A DNA stretch of 17,452 bases from an uncultured Eubacteriales bacterium (GCA_900548795.1 URLT01000034.1:1-17452); one strand, 5' to 3'; positions 7,553 to 13,979 are shown, counted from the stretch's first letter. Notes: generated by a model from the sequence alone, not told the origin. Numbers and translations are program-made.

Positions 7553-7581
7553 TTGCAATTTTCCCCAGAATCGGGTAAAAT
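7553..7581 (+). promoter_or_regulatory. Promoter of the DUF3842 gene
   Basis: TTGCAA (7553-7558), 17 bp, then TAAAAT (7576-7581), with the ATG 22 bp downstream. It is back to back with the acetyltransferase promoter. Confidence 0.7.
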
Positions 7582-7602
7582 GGGCGCAAGGGAGTGGTTT
7601 CT

Positions 7603-8010
7603 ATGCGAATTCTTTTGATCGACGGGCAGGGCGGGCAGCTCGGCGCGCAGCTCGTGCGCGGCATCGCCGCGAAATTCCCGGATGCGGAGCTGACCGCAGT
7701 CGGCACGAACGCCACGGCGACGGCCGCCATGCTCAAGGCCGGGGCAAAACGCGCCGCCACGGGGGAAAACCCGGTCGTGCTGGCCTGCCGCAGAGCCGAC
7801 GTCATCGTCGGGCCGATCGGCATCGTGATCGCCGACTCCATGCTCGGAGAGGTCACGCCGCGCATGGCCGTCGCCGTCGGTCAGGCGGACGCCGTGCGCG
7901 TTCTGATCCCCGTCAACCGCTGCGAAAATCTCGTCGCCGGCGTCCCGGAGCAGCCAACGGCCGCTCTGCTCGCGGACGTTGTGGCGCAGCTGGAGACGCT
8001 GCAAAAATAG
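7603..8010 (+). CDS. DUF3842 family protein
   Basis: This is a 135-residue soluble protein with the hallmarks of DUF3842 (PF12953): MRILLIDGQGGQLG at the N terminus (a Rossmann-like beta-turn-helix), ELTAVGTNATATAAMLKAGAKRAATGEN in the middle, VIVGPIGIVIADSMLGEVTPRMA, and VRVLIPVNRCENLVAG near the end. The family is common in Clostridia and has no assigned activity. The dinucleotide-binding look of the N terminus is inference. The ATG at 7603 has AAGGGAG 8 nt upstream; a GTG nine bases earlier lies within this spacing and is rejected. The ECF gene follows about 175 bp later with its own promoter, so co-function is uncertain. Confidence 0.88.
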   Translation: MRILLIDGQGGQLGAQLVRGIAAKFPDAELTAVGTNATATAAMLKAGAKRAATGENPVVLACRRADVIVGPIGIVIADSMLGEVTPRMAVAVGQADAVRVLIPVNRCENLVAGVPEQPTAALLADVVAQLETLQK

Positions 8011-8013
8011 GGC

Positions 8014-8042
8014 TTGCGAAATCCGTCATTTTATGCTAAAAT
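8014..8042 (+). promoter_or_regulatory. Promoter of the ECF transporter leader
   Basis: TTGCGA (8014-8019), 17 bp, then TAAAAT (8037-8042), directly after the DUF3842 stop. Transcription would start near 8048-8050, leaving a leader of about 135 nt. Confidence 0.5.
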
Positions 8043-8045
8043 AAT

Positions 8046-8089
8046 GCCGCTGCTCAGAAGAGCAGCGGCGGAACAGAAGTTCCTTTTTT
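8046..8089 (+). terminator. Tandem hairpins with U6 run after DUF3842
   Basis: GCCGCTGCTC (8046-8055) and GAGCAGCGGC (8060-8069) form a perfect 10-bp stem with an AGAA loop. This abuts GGAAC (8070-8074) and GTTCC (8079-8083), again with an AGAA loop, followed by T6 (8084-8089). The second hairpin could terminate DUF3842 readthrough. GTTC can instead pair with GAAC at 8090-8093, so the element may also belong to the leader switch. Confidence 0.6.
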
Positions 8090-8164
8090 GAACGGCAACC
8101 CCGAATTTTGATGAGACGACCGGAAGGCGTCCGTTTCCCTGTAGGGAAGGCGGCGTCTTTTTTT
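8090..8164 (+). promoter_or_regulatory. Candidate riboswitch-like leader of the ECF gene, class unassigned
   Basis: GAACGG (8090-8095) can pair with CCGTTT (8131-8136, one G-U), enclosing a hairpin at 8115-8131 (GACG, bulged A, CC, GGAA loop, GGCGTC). The 3' strand of that closing helix overlaps a second hairpin, CCG-t-TTCCC / GGGAA-gg-CGG (8131-8153), followed by T7 at 8158-8164. The two folds exclude each other, as in a transcription-termination switch. I see no match to TPP, FMN, THF, preQ1, cobalamin or ZTP consensus sequences. The function is inference. Confidence 0.45.
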
Positions 8165-8184
8165 CGTCCCGAAAGGAGCTTTTT

Positions 8185-8718
8185 ATGACCGCAAAACAGT
8201 CCAAATCCCTGCAAAACCTGATCTATTCCGCCGTCTTTCTCGCGCTTGCCTACGTACTGCCCTTCCTGACCGGGCAGATCCCGACCGTCGGCAAGATGCT
8301 TCTGCCGATGCACCTGCCAGCCCTGCTCTGCGGCTTCGTCTGCGGCTGGCAGTGGGGGCTTGGCGTCGGCTTTCTCGCGCCGCTGCTGCGCTCGCTGACG
8401 CTCGGAATGCCGCCCTTCTTCCCGATGGCCGTCTCGATGGCCTTTGAGCTGGCCGCCTACGGCGCGGTAGCCGGCCTGATGCGCCGCGCGCTGCCGAAAA
8501 AGGTCGGCTGGGACTATGTCTCGCTGATCGTCGCCATGCTCGCAGGCCGTCTGGTCTGGGGCGCGGTGCGCTTCGCCTGCACCGGTCTGGACGTCTCGGC
8601 CTTCGGCCTCACTGCGTTCTGGACGGGCGCCTTCGCCACGGCGTGGCCCGGGATCGTGCTGCAGCTCGCCGTTGTTCCCCCGCTCGCCGCTCTGTTCGCA
8701 AAGATCAAAAAGCAATAA
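8185..8718 (+). CDS. ECF transporter S component (substrate-binding membrane subunit)
   Basis: This is a 177-residue hydrophobic protein with about five or six membrane helices, starting MTAKQSKSLQNLIYSAVFLA. The stretch TGQIPTVGKMLLPMHLPALLCGFVCGW and the later GMPPFFPMAVSMAFELAAYG are typical of ECF_trnsprt (PF12822) S components, which bind a vitamin or other small molecule and dock onto a shared EcfA-A'-T energising module. No EcfA or EcfT gene is adjacent, so it should be a group II system using a module encoded elsewhere. AAAGGAG lies about 7 nt upstream of the ATG. A structured leader precedes it, so expression may respond to the transported compound. The substrate is not assignable by eye. 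Confidence 0.85.
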   Translation: MTAKQSKSLQNLIYSAVFLALAYVLPFLTGQIPTVGKMLLPMHLPALLCGFVCGWQWGLGVGFLAPLLRSLTLGMPPFFPMAVSMAFELAAYGAVAGLMRRALPKKVGWDYVSLIVAMLAGRLVWGAVRFACTGLDVSAFGLTAFWTGAFATAWPGIVLQLAVVPPLAALFAKIKKQ

Positions 8719-8790
8719 ACGCAGCCCGCCAAAGTAACGGCGCAGCCGCGAAATGCCGGCGCCGCATGAGGCTCGGAGCACAAAACAGCC

Positions 8791-8830
8791 AAACGTCCAT
8801 GCCTTCAGCTTTGGAAGGCATGGACGTTTT
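8791..8830. terminator. Perfect 16-bp hairpin after the ECF gene
   Basis: AAACGTCCATGCCTTC (8791-8806) and its exact complement (8814-8829) flank a 7-nt loop and end in TTTT on the plus strand. It should terminate the ECF transcript. It lies between convergent genes. Confidence 0.8.
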
Positions 8831-8840
8831 GACCGCGCAG

Positions 8841-8874
8841 AAGGCCGGCTCGCGCGGTGCGAGCCGGCCTTTTA
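8841..8874. terminator. Perfect 13-bp hairpin after gap
   Basis: AAGGCCGGCTCGC (8841-8853) pairs exactly with 8859-8871 around a 5-nt loop, followed by TTTT on the plus strand and preceded by AA. It lies just past the gap stop on the minus strand. It serves as a second plus-strand terminator and possibly as the gap terminator. Confidence 0.75.
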
Positions 8875-8889
8875 TGGTTCCGTCCGGAA

Positions 8890-9921
8890 TTACAGCAGGT
8901 TGGAGAAGTGCTTGATGGTGCGAACCATCTGAGAGGTGTAGGAGTTCTCGTTGTCGTACCAGGAAACGACCTGAACCTGATAGGTGTCGTCGTCGATCTT
9001 GCTGACCATGGTCTGCGTGGCATCGAACAGGGAGCCGAAGCGCATGCCGATCACGTCGGAGGAGACGATGAGATCCTCGTTGTAGCCGAAGGACTCGTTG
9101 GACTGCGCCTTCATCGCGGCGTTGATGCCGTCGACGGTGACGTCCTTGCCCTTAACGACGGCGACCAGAATGGTGGTCGAGCCGGTGGGAGTCGGGACAC
9201 GCTGAGCAGAGCCGATGAGCTTGCCGTTCAGCTCGGGGATGACGAGGCCGATGGCCTTGGCAGCGCCGGTGGAGTTCGGAACGATGTTCACAGCGGCAGC
9301 GCGGCTGCGGCGCAGGTCGCCCTTGCGCTGCGGGCCGTCGAGCGGCATCTGGTCGCCGGTGTAGGCGTGGACGGTGGTCATGATGCCGGAGACGATGGGA
9401 GCATAGTCGTTCAGAGCCTTGGCCATGGGAGCCAAGCAGTTGGTGGTGCAGGAGGCAGCGGAGATGATGTTGTCTTCCTTCGTCAGCTTGTCATGGTTGA
9501 CGTTGTAGACGATGGTGGGCAGGTCGTTGCCGGCCGGAGCGGAGATGACGACCTTCTTGGCGCCGGCGTCGATGTGAGCCTGAGCCTTTGCCTTGCTGGT
9601 ATAGAAGCCGGTACACTCGAGGACGACGTCAACGTCGAGCTTGCCCCAGGGCAGGTCGGCCGCGTTCGGCATCTTGTAGATGACGATCTTCTTGCCGTCG
9701 ACAACGATGTAGTTGTCTTCGCCTTCGCCCTCGTTGTACTCGACCTTGTGGTCGCGAGCGTAGTTGCCCTGCGTGGAGTCGTACTTCAGCAGATGCGCGA
9801 GCATCTTGGAAGAGGTCAGGTCGTTGATGGCCACGACTTCGTAGCCCTCAGCGCCGAACATCTGGCGGAAGGCCAGACGACCGATGCGGCCAAAGCCATT
9901 GATAGCAACTTTAACAGACAT
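8890..9921 (-). CDS. gap: Type I glyceraldehyde-3-phosphate dehydrogenase
   Basis: This is a 343-residue cytoplasmic GAPDH, which converts glyceraldehyde 3-phosphate, phosphate and NAD to 1,3-bisphosphoglycerate in glycolysis. The N-terminal Rossmann motif INGFGRIGR (residues 7-15) is followed by AINDL with Asp34, consistent with NAD preference. The catalytic SCTTN has Cys158. The C-terminal WYDNENSYTSQMVRTI is the conserved NAD/phosphate region. The ATG at 9921 is chosen because GGAGG lies 8 nt upstream and MSVKVAINGFG is the family start. It is monocistronic here: a strong promoter lies upstream and hairpins follow the stop. No pgk neighbour is present. Confidence 0.98.
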   Translation of the reverse strand: MSVKVAINGFGRIGRLAFRQMFGAEGYEVVAINDLTSSKMLAHLLKYDSTQGNYARDHKVEYNEGEGEDNYIVVDGKKIVIYKMPNAADLPWGKLDVDVVLECTGFYTSKAKAQAHIDAGAKKVVISAPAGNDLPTIVYNVNHDKLTKEDNIISAASCTTNCLAPMAKALNDYAPIVSGIMTTVHAYTGDQMPLDGPQRKGDLRRSRAAAVNIVPNSTGAAKAIGLVIPELNGKLIGSAQRVPTPTGSTTILVAVVKGKDVTVDGINAAMKAQSNESFGYNEDLIVSSDVIGMRFGSLFDATQTMVSKIDDDTYQVQVVSWYDNENSYTSQMVRTIKHFSNLL

Positions 9922-9983
9922 ATTAGATTCCTCCAATTTCAGCGTCGCAATGCGGCGCAGATTTATGTTTTCCAACATTCCAT

Positions 9984-10012
9984 ATTATATACGAAAGATT
10001 TCTTATCTGCAA
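9984..10012 (-). promoter_or_regulatory. Promoter of gap
   Basis: On the minus strand, TTGCAG (10012-10007), 17 bp, then a perfect TATAAT (9989-9984). The leader to the ATG is about 55 nt. The surrounding DNA is markedly AT-rich compared with the rest of the window, which fits a strong constitutive promoter. Confidence 0.75.
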
Positions 10013-10076
10013 CTGTCATTTTTCATAAAATTTGAGAATATTATGTCATTTTTTAGAAATAAATGCGTAAATATGA

Positions 10077-10101
10077 CAAAAGACGAAAAAAAGATTTCGT
10101 C
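10077..10101 (-). terminator. Weak intrinsic terminator after the 55-residue gene
   Basis: Read on the minus strand, GACGAAA (10101-10095) and TTTCGTC (10088-10082) form a 7-bp stem with a T-rich loop, then TTTT. It lies about 80 bp past the stop of the small membrane protein gene and upstream of the gap promoter. Confidence 0.55.
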
Positions 10102-10183
10102 ACGCGCTCCCGGCCTTGGCACATGGAGCAGACGGGCAGGCTGCTGTCCGCGTGCGGCGCACACGCCGAATGCCGTTTCGCCC

Positions 10184-10351
10184 TCAACCGGATATGATCG
10201 AGCGGATCATCAGAAAGATCAGGAACGCCAGCGCCGCGCCCGCTGCGATGGCGATGCCGACCGTCAGGCCGCGGTCAAAGCGCGCCATTTTCTCCTGCAG
10301 CTCCTTCTGCTGCTGCCGCTTCTGCCTCTGCTTCTCGTGTTTTTTTGACAT
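10184..10351 (-). CDS. Small single-pass membrane protein with charged N terminus
   Basis: The product is 55 residues. Residues 1-28 are extremely rich in Lys, Arg, Gln and Glu (MSKKHEKQRQKRQQQKELQE), forming a probable short coiled coil or nucleic-acid- or lipid-facing helix. Residues 32-53 form one membrane helix (VGIAIAAGAALAFLIFLMI), and the tail is short. The topology is probably N-in with a C-terminal anchor. I do not recognise a family. The ATG at 10351 has GGAGG 7 nt upstream; the frame extends further upstream, but only past the promoter. It has its own promoter (10383-10411) and a weak terminator, which supports a real gene. Confidence 0.7.
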   Translation of the reverse strand: MSKKHEKQRQKRQQQKELQEKMARFDRGLTVGIAIAAGAALAFLIFLMIRSIISG

Positions 10352-10382
10352 GGCGCGCCCTCCGTCCTCTTTTTTCGTGTTC

Positions 10383-10411
10383 AGCATACCACGCTCGCAC
10401 GAAAATTGCAA
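10383..10411 (-). promoter_or_regulatory. Promoter of the 55-residue protein gene
   Basis: On the minus strand, TTGCAA (10411-10406), 17 bp, then TATGCT (10388-10383). This lies about 30 bp upstream of the ATG. Confidence 0.55.
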
Positions 10412-10472
10412 GCGCTTTTTCCGCACGAACGGAGCTGGCGGCCGAGGGGCGGAAAAGCCCGCAGACGCGAAT

Positions 10473-10638
10473 TAAGGAACCTCTGAATAAATAGGCTGCG
10501 GCGCTCAGCGGGCCTTTTGCCCCAACTGATCGGTTTGAAAATCTTGAAATACGAAAAGGATTCCTGCGATTTCCAAACCTCAATTTGGAAACAAAATCCC
10601 TCGCTGACCGCTCTTGCGATTGAATCAGAGCTTCCTTA
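10473..10638. repeat. MITE-like palindromic repeat, copy 1
   Basis: This 166-bp non-coding element begins TAAGGAACCTCTGAATAAAT, and its far end is the inverted match (17 of 20; rc of 10619-10638). Inside, GGTTTGAAAATC (10532-10543) mirrors GATTTCCAAACC (10568-10579), and GCGCTCAGCG (10501-10510) mirrors CGCTGACCGC (10602-10611), so nearly the whole element can fold into one hairpin. TA at both ends fits insertion at a TA target, as for IS630/mariner-type elements. The first 81 bp recur at 17372-17452 with 7 differences. It fills much of the gene-free stretch 10352-10756; the remainder holds two promoters. Confidence 0.75.
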
Positions 10639-10646
10639 ATTATTTG

Positions 10647-10675
10647 TTGCATTCGGTCGGAATATATGGTAATAT
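10647..10675 (+). promoter_or_regulatory. Promoter of the BY-kinase operon
   Basis: TTGCAT (10647-10652), 17 bp, then TAATAT (10670-10675), within an AT-rich patch that offers alternative -10 boxes downstream. The -35 starts only 9 bp after the end of the MITE-like repeat. The leader to the ATG is about 75 nt. Confidence 0.5.
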
Positions 10676-10756
10676 ATTATAGTATGATATTATGGGTTTG
10701 GCTTGTCCGCGCTGCTGCGTCAGGTGCAGCGCCGGCGGCTCTCGGGAAGGACGCAC

Positions 10757-11485
10757 ATGATCGATCTGCACTGCCACATCATCCCGCATCTGGACGACGG
10801 CGCTTATGACGCGCGCGTTGCCTGTCAGATGGCGCATCACATGCTGCGCTGCGGCGTGAAGACCGTCGTGGCCACACCGCACAGCAACCTGATCGGCTCG
10901 CGCACCGGCTTTCTCGGCTCGCGCTATCGGCAGAGCTTTGGCCTGTTTTGCGCCCTGCTGCGGCAGGCGCATATTCCCCTTCAGGTGCTGCCCGGCAGCG
11001 AGCTGCTGGCCGATCCGTGCAACCTGACCCGTCTTTTGGAAAACCGCCTGCCCATCGTGCTCAACGGCACGGACTATCTGCTCGTGGAATTCTCGTTTAC
11101 AGCGCCCGGTGCCGAGATCAGCGCCATGCTTCGAGACATCCGCAGCGCGGGCTACCGCCCGGTCATTGCGCATCCGGAGCGCTATCGCGCCGTGCAGAGC
11201 GACCTGCTTTGGGCCGAGCGCTGGTTTGAGCGCGGCTATCTGCTTCAGGTGAACAAGGGCAGTCTGCTTGACCGGCTTGGCGCGGCCTCCTGCGAGGCCT
11301 CTCACCGCCTGCTCGCGCGCGGCATGGTCGACGTGATCGCAAGCGACGCGCACGACATGCGGATGCGTCCGCCCGGCTTCCAATCGCTTCTGCCGATCCT
11401 GCGCCGTCTGTGCACGCCGGAGTACGTCCGCCTGCTGCTCGACGAAAATCCTGCCCGCATTCTTGACAATCGCACGGTGCGCTGA
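10757..11485 (+). CDS. CpsB/CapC-type protein-tyrosine phosphatase (PHP family)
   Basis: This is a 242-residue metal-dependent phosphatase of the CpsB/Wzb-PHP type, which removes phosphate from the tyrosine tail of BY-kinases in capsule and EPS regulation. The PHP metal ligands are all present: MIDLHCHIIPHLDDG (His5, His7, His11, Asp13/14), ATPH (His42), GSEL (Glu82), AHPERY (His139) and SDAHD (Asp197, His199). There is no signal peptide, so it is cytoplasmic. The ATG at 10757 is chosen because AAGGA lies close upstream and the HxH motif must start near the N terminus; a TTG 54 bp upstream adds a basic tail and looks unlikely. It is first in a five-gene operon with two kinases, its probable substrates. 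Confidence 0.93.
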   Translation: MIDLHCHIIPHLDDGAYDARVACQMAHHMLRCGVKTVVATPHSNLIGSRTGFLGSRYRQSFGLFCALLRQAHIPLQVLPGSELLADPCNLTRLLENRLPIVLNGTDYLLVEFSFTAPGAEISAMLRDIRSAGYRPVIAHPERYRAVQSDLLWAERWFERGYLLQVNKGSLLDRLGAASCEASHRLLARGMVDVIASDAHDMRMRPPGFQSLLPILRRLCTPEYVRLLLDENPARILDNRTVR

Positions 11486-11500
11486 GCGCCGCGTCGCGAA

Positions 11501-11511
11501 GGAGGTCCTCC
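11501..11511 (+). promoter_or_regulatory. Self-complementary ribosome site before the Ig-like gene
   Basis: GGAGGTCCTCC is a perfect inverted repeat containing the Shine-Dalgarno sequence GGAGG, 7 nt before the ATG. Four base pairs around a GTC loop could mask the site until upstream translation opens it. The small loop makes stability doubtful. Confidence 0.4.
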
Positions 11512-11512
11512 G

Positions 11513-12400
11513 ATGAGGAATCTGAAAAATATCGTCATCTTTCTGTTTTTGGTGGTGTCCATTTTCTTCTGCGTGGTCTTCGCCTATATGCAGTTCATGC
11601 TCGACCGCACACCGCCGATGATCCGCTGCGACGGCGTGCCGCTTCAGGTCAGCGTCAAGGCCACCGACCGCGAGCTTTGCGCCGGACTGACCGCCACGGA
11701 TGACGTCGACGGCGACCTGACCGGCCGCATCATCGTACGCAAGGTCTCCAAGCTCGTTGGCAGCAACACTGCCACGGTCAACTACGCCGTGTTCGACTCG
11801 TCGTCGAATTTCTGCACCTTCTCGCGCAGCGTCTACTACACCGACTACTGCAAGCCGAAATTCGCCCTTTCCCAGCCTCTCATTTACAGCGTCAGCAGCA
11901 CGGTCAGCCTTCAGGACCGACTGACGGCCACGGACGTGCTCGACGGCGACATCTCCGCCCGCATCCGCGTCTCCTCGACCAACCTGAGCAACACCGCCAG
12001 CGGCAAATACCCGATCACGGTGCAGGTCACCAACAGCAGCGGCGATTCCTCCATTCTCCAGTTGACCGTGACGATCCAAAACATCGTCTCGACCCAGCCG
12101 ATCATCCGGCTTTCGGACTATCTCATCTACGTCAACGGCTCGGAGCGCCTCACGCGTGAGGATTTCCGCTCCTATATCGACAGCGTCCAGAGCGACGGCA
12201 TCCTGCTCGAGCCCGTCGACCCGTCGCAGGTGCAGATCACCGGCTTTGCCGACATCAACGGCGACGGCGTGCAGGAGGATCTGTTCGACAGCGACGGCAG
12301 CTTCGTCGACGTTCCCGCCGGCAGCTACGATATTTCCTATTTTTACACCAACTCCGACGGCCAGAGCTACGAGGTGATCCTGACCGTCGTCAAAGAATAA
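11513..12400 (+). CDS. Membrane-anchored protein with Ig-like (DUF5011/Cry22-type) repeats
   Basis: The product is 295 residues. One N-terminal membrane helix (about 7-27, IVIFLFLVVSIFFCVVFAYM) is uncleaved, and the remainder should lie outside. Two clear repeats follow: DRTPPMIRCDG to SVYYTDY (about 31-112) with TATDDVDGDLTGRI, and KPKFALS to VTIQN (about 114-190) with TATDVLDGDISARI, the signature of DUF5011/Cry22-type Ig-like domains. A third, diverged domain (about 195-295) holds DINGDGVQEDLFD (Asp247, Asn249, Asp251, Glu255), an EF-hand-like or dockerin-like calcium loop. No enzyme motif is seen. It lies between the phosphatase and the first kinase, with about 27 bp to the upstream gene. 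I infer a surface sensor, scaffold or polymer-binding partner of the kinase/export complex. Confidence 0.85.
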   Translation: MRNLKNIVIFLFLVVSIFFCVVFAYMQFMLDRTPPMIRCDGVPLQVSVKATDRELCAGLTATDDVDGDLTGRIIVRKVSKLVGSNTATVNYAVFDSSSNFCTFSRSVYYTDYCKPKFALSQPLIYSVSSTVSLQDRLTATDVLDGDISARIRVSSTNLSNTASGKYPITVQVTNSSGDSSILQLTVTIQNIVSTQPIIRLSDYLIYVNGSERLTREDFRSYIDSVQSDGILLEPVDPSQVQITGFADINGDGVQEDLFDSDGSFVDVPAGSYDISYFYTNSDGQSYEVILTVVKE

Positions 12401-12413
12401 GAGGAGCGCGCAA

Positions 12414-13979
12414 ATGGAAGAACAAAAACGGTTTAATTGGTCGGATTACGACCTGTTCTGCATCCTGCGCTTCGTTCTGCGCAATTTCTGGCTCGTGCTG
12501 ATGGCGGCGCTGATCGCCGTCATGGCCGCCTTCCTCGCCGAGACCTTCGTAGTCACGCCGCAGTACACCAGCACGACGACCTTCTCTGTGACCTCGCGCA
12601 GCTCGCTCGGCGCGGGCTTCGGCACCGTCGCCGCAACGGACACGCTTGCCGATCAGTTCGGCGAGGTGCTGCAAAGCGACATCGTTCAGCAGGCCGCGGC
12701 AAGGCGCATGGGGCTCGATGCCTTCCCGGCGACGATCTCTGTGTCCGTCCCCCCCAGCACGAACATCATCCAAATGAGCATCACCGCCGCCTCCCCGGAG
12801 CTGGCCTATAAATCCGCCCTCGCCATCATCGACTGCCACAAGGAATACACCGCCATGATCTTCTCCAGCGCCACGCTCGACAGCATCAACGGCCCGGTGC
12901 TTCCGCATCTGCCGTCGAATCAGGCCGGGCAGCAGAGGCTCCTGCGGCTTGCCGCCCCGCTCGGCGCGGCGGCAATGGTGGTGCTGCTGGTCTTTCTGGC
13001 CATCAGCGCCGACACCGTGCAGACGCCCTCCGGCGCCAAGCACCAGATCGACGGGCAGCAGCTTTCCGTGATCTATCACGAGCGGACGCGCCGCTCTCTG
13101 AGCGACCGTCTCCGCCGCCGCAAAAAGGCGCTGCTGATCTCCAACCCGACCTGCAGCTTCTACTACACCGAGACCATCCACCTGCTGCGCGTGCTGCTCG
13201 AGCGGCAGCACGAGAAAAAGGGCAGTCAGGTCTTCCTGATCTCCAGCTACGGCGAAAACGAGGGAAAATCGACCATTGCCGCCAACCTCGCGCTCTCTCT
13301 TGCGCAGAAGCACCGCCGCGTGCTGCTGCTTGACGCCGACCTGCGCAAGCCGGCGCAGGGCCTGATCTTCGAGCAACCGGTCGACCACCGGCGCAACGTC
13401 TCGCGCTTCCTGAACTTCGGCTTCACCGAGGAGCAGCTCGACGAGGCGACCGTGCGCATTGAGGGCACGCAGCTGAAGCTCATGCCGGCCAAGGCGATCC
13501 CGCGCAAGCGGGTCGAGTCCTTCTCGGCCGACGCCTTCAAGCCGCTGCTCGAGGCGCTGCGCAGAAAATACAGCTATATCATCATCGACACGCCCCCCAT
13601 GGGGCTGTTCGTCGACGCCGAGGTGCTCGGCGATCTGGCCGACATCTCGCTGCTGGTCGTGCGGCAGGACACGATGCCCGCCATTGTGATCAACGACGCG
13701 ATCGACAGCCTGACCGACACCAAGGCTGAATTCCTCGGCTATGTGCTCAACAACGTGCAGTCCTTCCACTCCGTGGCGCTGGCCGGCACGCGCGGCTACG
13801 GCTACGGCTATGGCTACGGATACGGCTACGGCTCCGGTTATGGCTATGGCTACGGTTATGGCTATGGCTACAGCAAGAGCAAAAGGGCCGCCAAGACATC
13901 CCGCCAAGCCGCCAATCGCAGCGGCGGCGAGTCGGCGCGTGCAGACAAAAACGGGCAGGAGGCCGGTCACAATGGATGA
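12414..13979 (+). CDS. BY-kinase 1: Wzz-like domain, tyrosine kinase and Gly-Tyr tail
   Basis: This is a 521-residue fusion. Two membrane helices (about 25-43 and 178-199) bracket a short Wzz/CpsC-like extracellular region. The kinase domain follows: Walker A GENEGKST (280-287, Lys285), Walker A' LLLDADLRKP (Asp307) and Walker B IIIDTPP (389-395). The tail at 461-486 is an alternating Gly-Tyr tract with 12 tyrosines and a single Ser interruption, followed by about 35 Lys/Arg/Gly-rich residues. BY-kinases autophosphorylate such tails, and the CpsB phosphatase reverses it, to control polymer export. The ATG at 12414 is 11 bp after the Ig-like gene, with GAGGAG just upstream. It is adjacent to, and overlaps, a second kinase. 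A Wzc-like fused organisation in a Gram-positive is notable. Confidence 0.93.
   Translation: MEEQKRFNWSDYDLFCILRFVLRNFWLVLMAALIAVMAAFLAETFVVTPQYTSTTTFSVTSRSSLGAGFGTVAATDTLADQFGEVLQSDIVQQAAARRMGLDAFPATISVSVPPSTNIIQMSITAASPELAYKSALAIIDCHKEYTAMIFSSATLDSINGPVLPHLPSNQAGQQRLLRLAAPLGAAAMVVLLVFLAISADTVQTPSGAKHQIDGQQLSVIYHERTRRSLSDRLRRRKKALLISNPTCSFYYTETIHLLRVLLERQHEKKGSQVFLISSYGENEGKSTIAANLALSLAQKHRRVLLLDADLRKPAQGLIFEQPVDHRRNVSRFLNFGFTEEQLDEATVRIEGTQLKLMPAKAIPRKRVESFSADAFKPLLEALRRKYSYIIIDTPPMGLFVDAEVLGDLADISLLVVRQDTMPAIVINDAIDSLTDTKAEFLGYVLNNVQSFHSVALAGTRGYGYGYGYGYGYGSGYGYGYGYGYGYSKSKRAAKTSRQAANRSGGESARADKNGQEAGHNG
13798..13872 (+). repeat. In-frame GGCTAY hexanucleotide repeat in kinase 1 tail
   Basis: About twelve near-identical hexamers, mostly GGCTAC or GGCTAT with a few GGATAC or GGTTAT variants, encode alternating Gly-Tyr. 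One unit is changed to GGCTCC (Ser), splitting the tract into blocks of six. Slippage in units of six bases would add or remove tyrosines without a frameshift. Confidence 0.85.

Noticed and set aside
7594..7602. GTG start nine bases upstream of the DUF3842 ATG
   Set aside because: It falls within the spacing between the ribosome site and the ATG, and the family begins at MRILLIDGQGG.
8108..8136. TGATGAG next to a hairpin resembling a hammerhead ribozyme core
   Set aside because: The required GAAA after stem II and the C before UGAUGAG are missing, so no catalytic core can form.
8791..8871. Two strong adjacent hairpins as a possible CRISPR or mobile element end
   Set aside because: The two stems differ in sequence and lie between convergent genes, which is best explained by terminators.
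8857..10035. 392-codon plus-strand frame opposite gap
   Set aside because: An Asp/Val/Gly-rich shadow of the highly biased gap gene.
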